A stretch of 11,919 bases of DNA from Caldifarciminota bacterium. GTDB taxonomy: Bacteria; WOR-3; Hydrothermia; WGAB01. Both the position numbers and the translations under genes were made by a program. Location of the stretch: contig WGAB01000283.1 of assembly GCA_015489295.1 (NCBI GenBank), positions 1 through 11,919 on the forward strand. Reading direction: 5' to 3'. Positions 5,608-11,919 of the stretch are shown one piece after another. The notes beneath the pieces are model-generated. The model had not been told where the DNA came from. It searched no databases and saw only the letters and a program-made list of their open reading frames with translations. The first letter of the stretch is position 1, and each line of letters starts with the position of its first letter.

Positions 5608-5805
5608 ATGACGCGCAGGGAGTTCCTTAAACGGATGATCCAGGGCCTCCTCGTGCTGGGGATCGCTCCCCGGCTGCTGGAAGGGGAGCGCAGGGAACCC
5701 GATCCTGCCGTTGCCCGGCCGCGACCCGGCTTCTGGCTCCACGGGCGGCCGGGTGCCTGCGCTGCTGTGGACCGTCCCCCGGCCTGGCCCCCTGAGTTTC
5801 CATGA
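5608..5805 (+). CDS. Small twin-arginine (Tat) signal protein
   Basis: A 65-residue open frame that I do not recognise as a named family. The N-terminus MTRREFLKRM matches the Tat export consensus (S/T-R-R-x-F-L-K) closely. It is followed by a short hydrophobic stretch, IQGLLVLGIA, and then by a basic, proline-rich remainder ending in PPAWPPEFP with one cysteine (C51). The mature part would be only about 35-40 residues, very short for a Tat substrate, which usually folds before export. It may be a membrane-anchored small protein, a partner of another exported protein, or the remnant of a longer gene. Support for its reality is the TATAAT ending 6 bp before the ATG and the ATGA overlap that couples its stop to the start of the glycosyltransferase gene. 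There is no Shine-Dalgarno, in line with leaderless translation. Confidence 0.62.
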   Translation: MTRREFLKRMIQGLLVLGIAPRLLEGERREPDPAVARPRPGFWLHGRPGACAAVDRPPAWPPEFP

Positions 5806-6743
5806 AAATCCTGTTGATCCGCCTGTCGGCCCTGGGCGATCTGGTGTATGTCAGTGCGGTGCTGGAGGGCCTTCGGGATCATGAGGTTCACCTGGTGCTG
5901 TACCGGTCCTTTGCCCCCCTTTACAACGAAGATCCGCGGATCCAGCGACTCTGGCCGCTGGAACGGGGGGCTTCCCGCTCTGAACTGCAGGATCTCCTTC
6001 AGAGGCTCCGGGCCGAGCGTTTTGACCTGGCCGTAGACCTTCACCGAAAGCCCCTGACCTACTGGATTGCCAGGAACAGTGGTGCCCGGCGGCGACAGAA
6101 GGTGCGCAAGGCCGCCCTGGCCCGGCGGCTTCACCTGTGGTTTCGGGTGCCCCTGAAGGAAGTGCCGGTGTACCGGCGGTACCTGGAGCCCTTCCATCGC
6201 CTGGGTTTGATTCCGCGGCCCGGGCCCCTGCCGCGGTTGCCCTTGCGGCCCCGGCCCGCGGACCTTTCGCTGCCCCCTCGCTACGTTGCCCTGGCCCCGG
6301 AGGCCGTGTATCCCACGCGGGAATGGCCCCATTTCGCCGAACTTGCCCGGCTCCTTGAGCGCCGGGGGATCCCGGTGGTTCTCCTGGGCCAGCACCATCG
6401 GCCCTATCCTGCAGGACACAATTTGAGCGGCCAAACCGACCTGAGCCAGATGATCGCCGTGCTCCAGCACGCCGCCGTGGTGGTATCCAACGATTCCGGG
6501 CCTACCCATGTGGCCTCGGCTTCTGGGGTGCCCACGGTGGCACTCTTCGGCCCCACGGTACCAGCCTTTGGGTTCCGCCCTCAGGGACCGGCCTCGGTGC
6601 GGGTGCTGGAAAACCCCCGGCTGGGATGCCGCCCCTGTAGTTTGCACGGCGAACGGCCGTGCCGCTTTGGCACCCTGGAGTGCCTGCGGAGCATTTCGCC
6701 GGAGGAGGTGCTGGAGGCCGTGCTGGCCTTCTGGAACCTGTAG
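5802..6743 (+). CDS. Glycosyltransferase family 9 (ADP-heptose:LPS heptosyltransferase-like)
   Basis: A 313-residue GT-B glycosyltransferase of family 9, members of which add heptose to the lipopolysaccharide inner core at the cytoplasmic face of the inner membrane. The N-terminal ILLIRLSALGDLV (3-15) contains D13, matching the aspartate considered catalytic in WaaC-type enzymes. The C-terminal nucleotide-sugar half shows NLSGQTDLSQMIAVLQHA (207-224), VVSNDSGPTHVASASGVP (227-244) and ALFGPT. The tail carries the cysteine set CRPC (276-279), C287 and C294 with an 'SISPEEVLEAV' ending, typical of this family. The exact acceptor and sugar donor cannot be told from sequence. Its ATG overlaps the stop of the small Tat gene (ATGA) and it is followed after 11 bp by the EamA gene, so the three form an operon. 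Confidence 0.92.
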   Translation: MKILLIRLSALGDLVYVSAVLEGLRDHEVHLVLYRSFAPLYNEDPRIQRLWPLERGASRSELQDLLQRLRAERFDLAVDLHRKPLTYWIARNSGARRRQKVRKAALARRLHLWFRVPLKEVPVYRRYLEPFHRLGLIPRPGPLPRLPLRPRPADLSLPPRYVALAPEAVYPTREWPHFAELARLLERRGIPVVLLGQHHRPYPAGHNLSGQTDLSQMIAVLQHAAVVVSNDSGPTHVASASGVPTVALFGPTVPAFGFRPQGPASVRVLENPRLGCRPCSLHGERPCRFGTLECLRSISPEEVLEAVLAFWNL

Positions 6744-6748
6744 GGAGG
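6744..6748 (+). promoter_or_regulatory. Ribosome binding site deciding the EamA start
   Basis: GGAGG directly after the GT9 stop codon stands 6 nt before the GTG at 6755 and 9 nt before a second GTG at 6758. It rejects the longer frame that would begin inside the GT9 gene at 6659. Confidence 0.75.
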
Positions 6749-6754
6749 AAAACC

Positions 6755-7612
6755 GTGGTGTACGCCTGGCTGGCTGTGTTCCTCTGGTCCACCGTGGCCA
6801 CCGCCTTCAAGATCGCCCTGCGGAACCTCACCGAGGTGCAGCTCCTGTGGATTGCCGCAGGCACCGCCGGGCTGGTGTTGGGCCCGGCCGCCCTCCGGCA
6901 GCACGGCTTCGACCTGTTCCGCCAGTGGCGTCCTTCGATCCCTTTGGGGTTCCTGAACCCCTTTCTGTACTACCTGGTGCTGTTTTCGGCGTATCGTCGG
7001 TTGCCGGCCCAGGAGGCCCTGGTGCTGAACTACACCTGGCCTCTGGTGCTCACGCTGCTGGCTGCGCTGGTGTTGCGAAGGCCCTTCGGCAAAACCGACG
7101 CCCTGGCCCTGGCTCTCGGCTTCGTGGGGGTGGCCTTCGTGGCCACCCAGGGGCAACTCCAGGGCCTCCGGTTTTCAGACCCCGCAGGAACCCTTCTGGC
7201 CCTGGCCAGCGCCTGGATCTGGGGCACGTACTGGATCCTGAACCTGCGGGATCGGCGACCGCCCCTCCCCAAACTCTTCTGGAACTTCGGCCTGGGCTTC
7301 GGCTATGTGAGCCTGTGGATGCTCTGGACCCGCACCCCGGTGCCGCCTCTGCAGTTTGCCGTTTGGGCCCCTGCTGTGTACGTGGGACTCTTTGAAATGG
7401 GCATCACCTTTCTGGTGTGGCTGCAGGCCCTGCGGTGGGCCTCCCGGGTGGCCCGAGCCAGTGCCGTGGTGTACCTGGCGCCGGTGCTCTCACTGGTGTG
7501 GATTCGGCTGATCCTGCGGGAGCCCCTGGCAAAGGGCACCCTTGTGGGCCTGGCCTTTATTTTGGCCGGGATCTTCTGGGAGGAGCTTCGGAAACCCGCG
7601 GCTTCCGGGTAG
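6755..7612 (+). CDS. EamA-family (drug/metabolite superfamily) transporter
   Basis: A 285-residue inner-membrane protein with ten predicted helices, made of the two internally homologous five-helix EamA repeats usual in this family. Helix 1 begins at the N-terminus (VYAWLAVFLWSTVATAFKIA) and the second repeat starts near ASAWIWGTYWIL. The C-terminal helix pair, including 'ARASAVVYLAPVLSLVW', ends with the common 'REPL..G.LVGLAFILAGI' motif. Members export amino acids, metabolites or drugs; the substrate here is unknown. Position behind GT9 could point to a link with envelope metabolism, but that is weak. The GTG at 6755 is selected by GGAGG; a GTG at 6758 is an equal alternative. Its last 56 bp overlap, tail to tail, the end of the maf gene on the other strand. 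Confidence 0.9.
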   Translation: MVYAWLAVFLWSTVATAFKIALRNLTEVQLLWIAAGTAGLVLGPAALRQHGFDLFRQWRPSIPLGFLNPFLYYLVLFSAYRRLPAQEALVLNYTWPLVLTLLAALVLRRPFGKTDALALALGFVGVAFVATQGQLQGLRFSDPAGTLLALASAWIWGTYWILNLRDRRPPLPKLFWNFGLGFGYVSLWMLWTRTPVPPLQFAVWAPAVYVGLFEMGITFLVWLQALRWASRVARASAVVYLAPVLSLVWIRLILREPLAKGTLVGLAFILAGIFWEELRKPAASG

Positions 7613-8174
7613 GCACCACACCAAAGGACTTCAACAGGGGATACAGTACCTCGATGGGCAGTCCCACCACGTTGAAGTACGACCCCTTCAGGTACCGGAC
7701 AAAGAGCCCGGCCATGCCCTGGATGCCGTAGGCTCCGGCCTTGTCCAGGGGGCCGCCATGGGTCAACAGCAGGTCCACCTCTTCCGGCCCCAGGGGGCCG
7801 AGGTAGACCTCGGTGACCACGGTGCCGCTCAGGATTTTGCCTTCGGGGTAGGCCGCGATGGCGTAGCCGGTAACTACCTGGTGCATCCGGTCGGAGAGTT
7901 TTTCCAGGAAAGCCCGTGCTTCTTCCAGGTTCCGTGGCTTGCCCAGGGCCTCGCCTTCGACAAACACGGCCGTGTCTGCGGCCAGGTATACCCCGGATTC
8001 CCGGTGTTTGGGCAATTTTTCCAGCGCAGCCCGCAGGGTATCGTTGGGATGCCGGATCGCCGTGGTTTCCTGCCTGGGAGGGAGCACCTCAAAGGCGTAA
8101 CCGAAACGCCGCAGGATCTCCGCCCGCCTGGGGGAGGTGGACACCAGGTACAATCGGCGGCGTTTACGAGCCAT
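7557..8174 (-). CDS. maf: Maf-like nucleoside triphosphate pyrophosphatase
   Basis: A 205-residue member of the Maf/YhdE/YceF family, which hydrolyses non-canonical or pyrimidine NTPs to monophosphates and is linked to nucleotide-pool cleaning and septum control. Seen motifs: LVSTSPRRAEIL (10-21, the usual S-x-S-P-R-R start), AADTAVFVEGEALGKP (65-80) with the catalytic D67 and K79, HQVVTGYA (98-105), and DKAGAYGIQG (144-153) followed by GSYFNVVGLP (164-173). Whether it prefers dTTP/UTP or modified nucleotides cannot be decided here. The ATG at 8174 is chosen because the family start motif follows at once; a longer in-frame extension to 8225 lies within mcsB. It overlaps mcsB by 11 bp. The basic, proline-rich tail after about residue 187 is encoded opposite the end of the EamA gene and is probably a 3' extension. 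Confidence 0.92.
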   Translation of the reverse strand: MARKRRRLYLVSTSPRRAEILRRFGYAFEVLPPRQETTAIRHPNDTLRAALEKLPKHRESGVYLAADTAVFVEGEALGKPRNLEEARAFLEKLSDRMHQVVTGYAIAAYPEGKILSGTVVTEVYLGPLGPEEVDLLLTHGGPLDKAGAYGIQGMAGLFVRYLKGSYFNVVGLPIEVLYPLLKSFGVVPTRKPRVSEAPPRRSRPK

Positions 8175-9231
8175 CGGCGTCCGACCGGAGTTTGGTTCGC
8201 ACGTAGGCGGCCCGGCGCAGGTCACGCTCCCGGGGCGACATGTCGTGGCCGAAGAGCATCTGCAGGTGGGCTGGCTGGGCGAAGAACAGGATCTCGTTGA
8301 GGGTCTGGATTTTCACATCGTAGATTTTGCCGAGGCCGACGCCCAGCCGCAGGGCTGAGGTCAGCTGTGCCGTTTCCTCAAAGGAAATCAGTCGTGCGTT
8401 CCTCAATACCGCCTGGGCCCGCCACAGCCGATCTTCCAGGAGGTCTGAAGCCTCCTCTTCGAGGTATTGCCGGGTTTCCTGTTCCAGCTGGATGATCTCG
8501 GTGACGGTGTGCCGGAAGGACTCCAGCAGTTCACCCTCCGAAAGGCCCAGGTTCCGGGTGGTCGAGATCTGGAAGATGTTGCCCAGGATCTCGCTGCCCT
8601 CGCCGTACAGGCCCCGGATGCTGGTGCGGTGTTGAGACAGCAGTTTCACGAGGCGGGCCAGCCGTTTGGCCAGCACCAGGCCCGGCAGGTGCATGAGCAC
8701 CGAAAGCCGGAGCCCCAGGCCGGTGTTCGTGGGGCACGAGGTGAGGTACCCGAACTCCTCGTGAAAGGCCAGGGGAAAAAGCAGCCCCAGGATTTCGTGA
8801 ATTTCCCGGATCCTTTGAAACACCGTGTCCAGGGCGAGGCCGTTGGCCAGCACCTGCACCCTGAGGTGGTCTTCCTCGTTTACCAGGATGGCCAGGGTTT
8901 CGTCGGGCGAGTAGAGGGCCAGGGCATGTTCCGGGTTCTTCAAAAGGTCCCGGGTGACCAGATGGCGTTCCACCAGGGCCTGGCGGGCCAGGTCGGGCAG
9001 GGAATCCACCTCCAGAATTTCCAGGGACTGAAAGCCCGGGTACAGGTGGAGCCGTTCCCGCACCAGGTTTTTGATTTCCTCGCGGTCTTCCCGGCTTGCC
9101 TTGAGAGCGAAACGGAACGAGCGCAGATTTCGGGCCAGGCGGGCCCGGGAACTGATGACGATTTCCGGGTACTCGCCCGTGGTTTGCAGCCAGGCCGGAA
9201 TCTGCTCTATTTGCTGTCGGATCCGGTCCAT
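8164..9231 (-). CDS. mcsB: Protein-arginine kinase McsB
   Basis: A 355-residue ATP:guanido phosphotransferase-fold kinase. McsB phosphorylates arginine residues of proteins, marking them for ClpCP degradation in Bacillus, and is activated by McsA. Motifs: SSRARLARNL (27-36), NEEDHLRVQ (118-126) with the catalytic glutamate region and the guanido-kinase 'EDHxR' signature, CPTNTGLG (166-173) with the active-site cysteine C166, YGEGSE (209-214), and QISTTRNLG (221-229). Near the C-terminus RDLRRA (336-341) matches the RDxxRA phosphoarginine-binding motif that distinguishes McsB from creatine and arginine kinases, so I am confident it acts on proteins. It follows mcsA with a 25-bp overlap and is followed by maf with an 11-bp overlap. 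No ctsR or clpC, its usual neighbours in Firmicutes, is present here. Confidence 0.95.
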   Translation of the reverse strand: MDRIRQQIEQIPAWLQTTGEYPEIVISSRARLARNLRSFRFALKASREDREEIKNLVRERLHLYPGFQSLEILEVDSLPDLARQALVERHLVTRDLLKNPEHALALYSPDETLAILVNEEDHLRVQVLANGLALDTVFQRIREIHEILGLLFPLAFHEEFGYLTSCPTNTGLGLRLSVLMHLPGLVLAKRLARLVKLLSQHRTSIRGLYGEGSEILGNIFQISTTRNLGLSEGELLESFRHTVTEIIQLEQETRQYLEEEASDLLEDRLWRAQAVLRNARLISFEETAQLTSALRLGVGLGKIYDVKIQTLNEILFFAQPAHLQMLFGHDMSPRERDLRRAAYVRTKLRSDADGS

Positions 9232-9701
9232 CCCAGGTGTTCCAGTATGGTTTTCACGCGGTCGCGGAGCTCCGCAGCCCGCTCAAAGTCCTCCTCCAGC
9301 ACGGCGGTTTCCAGCATTCCCTGGAGCCGGTCCAGTTCCCGGATCCAGCGCTCCTTCGTCGGATCGGGTCGGTAGGGCTCGCCCCGGTACACGCTGCTGC
9401 CGTGGAGTTCCTGAAGCAGCACTTGCAGGTTTTCCCGGAAAGCCGTGTAGCAATCGGCGCAGCCGAACCGCAGGACCTCGAGGAACCGGCTGTAGGTGAG
9501 CCCGCAGGAGGGGCACCGGAGCGAAGCTCCGGGTGGAGGAGCGGCGGGCTTTTTCTCGGAGGGCTCGGGTTCCAGGGATACCAGGCCGTAGGCCACCAGA
9601 GGCGCACACTCGTCGCACAGGTGCCATTCGCGGCGGCGGTTCTCGGTGACCACCACCACGGTTTGTGTGGCGGGCCGAACCTTGCAGCGTTCACAGAGCA
9701 T
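9207..9701 (-). CDS. mcsA: McsA, zinc-binding activator of McsB (UVR-motif protein)
   Basis: A 164-residue protein of the usual McsA length. Four CxxC pairs are visible: CERC (3-6), CDEC (29-32), CPSC (63-66) and CADC (81-84), expected to bind two zinc ions. The C-terminal helix hairpin (about 122-156, with ETAVLEEDFERAAELRD inside) is a UvrB/UvrC-type motif, the part found also in ClpC-interacting proteins. A proline-rich linker (PEPSEKKPAAPPPG) separates the two zinc pairs. McsA activates McsB and acts as its adaptor. The ATG at 9701 lies 11 bp inside the end of dxs, without a Shine-Dalgarno, so translation is probably coupled to dxs. The gene ends 25 bp inside mcsB. Confidence 0.94.
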   Translation of the reverse strand: MLCERCKVRPATQTVVVVTENRRREWHLCDECAPLVAYGLVSLEPEPSEKKPAAPPPGASLRCPSCGLTYSRFLEVLRFGCADCYTAFRENLQVLLQELHGSSVYRGEPYRPDPTKERWIRELDRLQGMLETAVLEEDFERAAELRDRVKTILEHLGWTGSDSK

Positions 9702-11580
9702 GGGAGTATTGTTTCAGAAAGGCCTCGATTTGGCGGGCCATGGCCTCAGGGGTTAACCCCAGATCGCGCAGCAGCAGAGAACGGGCGCCGTGGGGCACGA
9801 AGGCATCGGGCAGGCCGAAGCGGAGCACCGGCAGGGGCGCGCCTTCCCGGGCCAGGAATTCCAGCACGGCCGAGCCGAAGCCGCCAGCCAGCACGTTTTC
9901 CTCCATGGTGATCAGGGCCCGAACGCCCTGTTTCAGGAACCTCCGCAGCAGGTCTTCGTCCAGGGGTTTGATGAACCGGGCGTTAACCACCCCCAGATGG
10001 GGATGCCCCAGTTCTTCAGCGATGCGAAGGGCCGAGGCCACGAAGGGACCCACGGCCAGGATGACCACCTCGTCGCCCTCCCGGAGCACTTCCCACTTGC
10101 CGATTTCCAGGGGTTCCGGTTGCTCGGGCAGCGGCACCCCCAGGCCCTGTCCCCGGGGAAATCGAAAGGCAATGGGGCCTTCTTCGTAGTGGTAAGCGGT
10201 GTGGATCATGCGAACGAGTTCCGCTTCGTCGCGCGGAGCCATGACCACCATGTTCGGGATCATCCGCAGGTACGAGAGATCAAACACCCCGTGGTGCGTG
10301 GGGCCGTCGGCACCCACCAGACCCCCGCGGTCCAGGGCAAACCGCACGGGCAATTTCTGGAGCGCCACATCGTGGATCACCTGGTCAAAGGCCCGCTGGA
10401 GGAAGGTGGAATAGATGGCCACAAAGGGCTTCATGCCGCCCACGGCGAGGCCCGCGGCGAAGGTGACGGCGTGCTGCTCCGCAATGCCCACATCAAAGTA
10501 CTGGTCCGGCCGCTCGTCGCGCAGGTGGTTCAGGCCGGTGCCCAGGGGCATGGCGGCTGTGATGCCCACCACCTTGGGGTCCTGCCGGGCCAGGGCCAGC
10601 AGGGTTTTGCCGAAAACGCTGCTGTACGACGGTGGCCCGGGCTTCTTGATGGGCTTGCCGGTTTCCTTCTCGAAGGGACCCAGGCCGTGGAACAGTTCCT
10701 TGTTTTCCAGGGCTGGCGGATAGCCCCGCCCCTTTTCGGTGAGCACGTGGAGTAACTTGGGGCCGGGGATGTCGCGGACCCGCTGCAGGTACCGGACCAG
10801 CTGACGGAGATCGTGGCCGTTGATGGGGCCAAAGTACCGGATCCCCAGTTCCTCGAAGAGGATGGTAGGCACCATCAGGGTTTCCAGGGATTCCCGGATC
10901 CTGCGGGCCAGGTCGCGGGCCCGTTTGCTCAGGGCGTCGGAGGGCAGGCGACCCAACAGGTTCCACACGTCGTCCTTCAGGCGGTTGTACAGGCGGGAGG
11001 TCTTCAAGCGGTTCAGGTATTCCGGGATGGCGCCCACATTCTGGTCGATGGACATCTCGTTGTCGTTGAGGATGATGAGGAGGTTGGGCTGGAGTTTGCC
11101 GATATTGTTCAGGGCCTCGTAGGCCATGCCGCCGGTGAGGGCGCCGTCGCCGATGATGGCCACCACCTCGTAATCCTCGCCCTGACGGTCCCGGGCGATG
11201 GCCAGGCCCAGGGCGGCCGACAGCGAGGTGCAGGCATGGCCGGCGCCGAAGATGTCGTGGGGGCTTTCCGTGCGGACCAGGAACCCGGAAAGGCCACCGT
11301 ACTGGCGGATCGTGGGCATCCGGTCTTTGCGGCCGGTGAGGATCTTGTGGGCATAGGCCTGGTGGCCCACATCGAAGATGAGTTTGTCACGGGGCGAGTC
11401 GAACACGTAGTGCAGGGCGATGATGAGTTCCACGGCCCCCAGGTTGCCGCCCAGGTGCCCGCCGTGTTCGGATACGACATCGATGAGATACTGCCGAATT
11501 TCCTCGGCCAGTTCGGGGAGCCGGTCCAGAGGAAGCTTTTTCAGGTCCTTAGGGCTTTGGATATGCTCCAGAAGTGCCAT
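9691..11580 (-). CDS. dxs: 1-deoxy-D-xylulose-5-phosphate synthase
   Basis: A complete 629-residue thiamine diphosphate enzyme that condenses pyruvate and glyceraldehyde 3-phosphate to DXP. This is the first step of the MEP pathway to isoprenoids and supplies thiamine and PLP synthesis in many bacteria. Motifs: SEHGGHLGGNLGAVEL (37-52), FDVGHQAYAHKILTGR (69-84), GAGHACTSLSAALGLA (113-128), the TPP/Mg motif GDG (144-146) to N172/N174 in ILNDNEMSI, the catalytic glutamate E368 in GIAEQHAVTFAAG, and DRGGLVGADGPTHHG (417-431). The C-terminal transketolase domain is intact. The ATG at 11580 follows a TATAAT box after 10 bp and has no Shine-Dalgarno. It is the first gene of the operon dxs-mcsA-mcsB-maf. 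Confidence 0.97.
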   Translation of the reverse strand: MALLEHIQSPKDLKKLPLDRLPELAEEIRQYLIDVVSEHGGHLGGNLGAVELIIALHYVFDSPRDKLIFDVGHQAYAHKILTGRKDRMPTIRQYGGLSGFLVRTESPHDIFGAGHACTSLSAALGLAIARDRQGEDYEVVAIIGDGALTGGMAYEALNNIGKLQPNLLIILNDNEMSIDQNVGAIPEYLNRLKTSRLYNRLKDDVWNLLGRLPSDALSKRARDLARRIRESLETLMVPTILFEELGIRYFGPINGHDLRQLVRYLQRVRDIPGPKLLHVLTEKGRGYPPALENKELFHGLGPFEKETGKPIKKPGPPSYSSVFGKTLLALARQDPKVVGITAAMPLGTGLNHLRDERPDQYFDVGIAEQHAVTFAAGLAVGGMKPFVAIYSTFLQRAFDQVIHDVALQKLPVRFALDRGGLVGADGPTHHGVFDLSYLRMIPNMVVMAPRDEAELVRMIHTAYHYEEGPIAFRFPRGQGLGVPLPEQPEPLEIGKWEVLREGDEVVILAVGPFVASALRIAEELGHPHLGVVNARFIKPLDEDLLRRFLKQGVRALITMEENVLAGGFGSAVLEFLAREGAPLPVLRFGLPDAFVPHGARSLLLRDLGLTPEAMARQIEAFLKQYSHAL

Positions 11581-11590
11581 GGCGGGGTCA

Positions 11591-11596
11591 ATTATA
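11591..11596 (-). promoter_or_regulatory. -10 box of the dxs-mcsA-mcsB-maf operon
   Basis: A perfect TATAAT on the minus strand stands 10 bp before the dxs ATG, so the expected leader is zero to about 4 nt. I see no Shine-Dalgarno and no good -35 box at the usual distance. No other promoter is evident within the operon. Confidence 0.6.
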
Positions 11597-11670
11597 CGGC
11601 GGGGCCACGGGCTTCGGACCTATCGGCAGGGCATCGGCGAAGCCGACCCGATAAGGCGAAGGTGTTTATG

Positions 11671-11692
11671 GTAGGAGCGGCTTTCGCCGCGA
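11671..11692 (+). repeat. REP-like palindrome 5 (G9/C18 type, single copy)
   Basis: It has the GTAGGAG head and the hairpin GCGGC-TTTC-GCCGC. The inner T-A pair seen in other copies is lost (base 15 is C), leaving a 5-bp stem. It has no inverted partner within 100 bp, unlike the other six copies. Confidence 0.8.
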
Positions 11693-11740
11693 GGATCAAA
11701 TCATTCCATCACCGGTAGCGGGGGCAAGGCTCCAATGCAT

Positions 11741-11761
11741 CCCCGCCCCTGGCGGGCGGGG
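11741..11761. repeat. Perfect GC-rich hairpin
   Basis: CCCCGCCC (11741-11748) and GGGCGGGG (11754-11761) form an 8-bp perfect inverted repeat around the loop CTGGC. It is unrelated to the GTAGGAG family. No T-run follows on either strand, so it does not look like an intrinsic terminator. Confidence 0.7.
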
Positions 11762-11776
11762 ACTGAGGGGAGGGGT

Positions 11777-11789
11777 AGCCCGCAGGGCT
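11777..11789. repeat. Short hairpin AGCCC-GCA-GGGCT
   Basis: A perfect 5-bp inverted repeat 15 bp after the preceding GC-rich hairpin. With it and the intervening GA-rich stretch it may form one composite dispersed element. Confidence 0.45.
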
Positions 11790-11795
11790 GCAAAT

Positions 11796-11818
11796 GTAGG
11801 AGCGGCTTCAGCCGCGAT
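11796..11818 (+). repeat. REP-like palindrome 6 (G9/C18 type)
   Basis: It has the GTAGGAG head and the hairpin GCGGCT-TC-AGCCGC, ending in GAT. It pairs with copy 7, inverted 37 bp downstream, in a REPIN-like arrangement with the GTAG heads outward. Confidence 0.85.
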
Positions 11819-11855
11819 TCGCATTCTCTCCTAAATCCTGGTGGGTTCAAGAAAA

Positions 11856-11878
11856 ATCGCCGCTGAAGCGGCTCCTAC
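11856..11878 (-). repeat. REP-like palindrome 7 (C9/G18 type)
   Basis: On the minus strand it has the GTAGGAG head and the hairpin GCCGCT-TC-AGCGGC, followed by GATTTTTC as in copy 2. It is the inverted partner of copy 6 and differs from it only at the flipped base pair 9/18. Confidence 0.85.
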
Positions 11879-11896
11879 GGAGCACCCCCACCTCAA

Positions 11897-11917
11897 TCCT
11901 CCCCCTCAGGGGGAGGA
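11897..11917. repeat. CT-rich perfect hairpin at the window edge
   Basis: TCCTCCCCC (11897-11905) and GGGGGAGGA (11909-11917) form a 9-bp perfect inverted repeat around TCA. It probably belongs to another dispersed repeat that continues beyond the window. Confidence 0.6.
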
Positions 11918-11919
11918 AG

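Larger units (their letters stand above)
11581..11919. other. Intergenic region upstream of dxs, rich in hairpin repeats
   Basis: No coding frame here has support. From left to right it holds the dxs -10 box; a small hairpin TCGGC-GAA-GCCGA (11634-11646) flanked by ATCGG/CCGAT; REP-like copy 5; two perfect GC-rich hairpins (11741-11761, 11777-11789); the inverted pair of REP-like copies 6 and 7; and a CT-rich hairpin at the very end (11897-11917). The stretch 11693-11740 is unremarkable. Confidence 0.65.

Noticed and set aside
6659..6754. Longer N-terminus of the EamA transporter
   Set aside because: The added residues lie entirely in the GT9 coding region, are G/A/P-rich and not membrane-like, while GGAGG at 6744-6748 marks a GTG start at 6755.
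8175..8225. Longer N-terminus of Maf
   Set aside because: The family motif LVSTSPRR begins ten residues after the ATG at 8174; the extension lies inside mcsB and has no family support.
8467..9375. Plus-strand open frame opposite mcsB and mcsA
   Set aside because: Antisense to two genes with intact catalytic and zinc motifs; no signals of its own.
11581..11600. Thiamine (TPP) riboswitch before dxs
   Set aside because: The -10 box is only 10 bp from the ATG, so there is no leader RNA to hold a riboswitch, and I see no TPP-box sequences.

Overview
The window is a tightly packed, GC-rich stretch of bacterial chromosome with eleven recognisable genes, one further small gene, and repeat-filled intergenic DNA at both ends. 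It carries no rRNA, tRNA, CRISPR or transposase. A glycosyltransferase family 9 (heptosyltransferase-type) gene and a twin-arginine (Tat) signal suggest a diderm, Gram-negative-type cell. The McsA/McsB pair, best known from Firmicutes, also occurs in several deep-branching and candidate phyla. I cannot assign the phylum. A less-studied GC-rich lineage fits better than a model group, but that is inference.

Layout from left to right. (1) 1-171, minus: start of an exported protein that resembles right-handed beta-helix proteins, with a clear TTGACA-17-TATTTT promoter. (2) 172-614: intergenic DNA with four REP-like palindromes in alternating orientation. (3) 615-1787, plus: class I PLP aminotransferase with a TATAAT box 7 bp before its ATG. 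(4) 1788-5543, minus: overlapping operon of small coiled-coil protein, der, fmt and MFS transporter. (5) 5544-5607: a 64-bp divergent promoter region with two TATAAT boxes in inverted orientation exactly 17 bp apart. (6) 5608-7612, plus: small Tat-signal protein, GT9 glycosyltransferase and EamA transporter. (7) 7557-11580, minus: overlapping operon dxs-mcsA-mcsB-maf. (8) 11581-11919: intergenic DNA with three more REP-like palindromes and three other perfect GC-rich hairpins.

Genes within each operon overlap or nearly touch. Both convergent gene pairs overlap at their 3' ends (4 and 56 bp), so no conventional intergenic terminators are visible. The core genes serve translation initiation (fmt), ribosome assembly (der), isoprenoid precursor synthesis (dxs), protein-arginine phosphorylation (mcsA/mcsB), nucleotide-pool cleaning (maf), envelope glycan synthesis (GT9) and transport (MFS, EamA).

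The most unusual signals are not classical genes. They are: the REP family starting with GTAG, in two stem versions related by a compensatory base-pair flip and alternating in orientation; the mutually overlapping divergent promoters; several promoters so close to the start codon that leaderless mRNAs are expected; and the 65-residue Tat-signal protein coupled to the glycosyltransferase gene.
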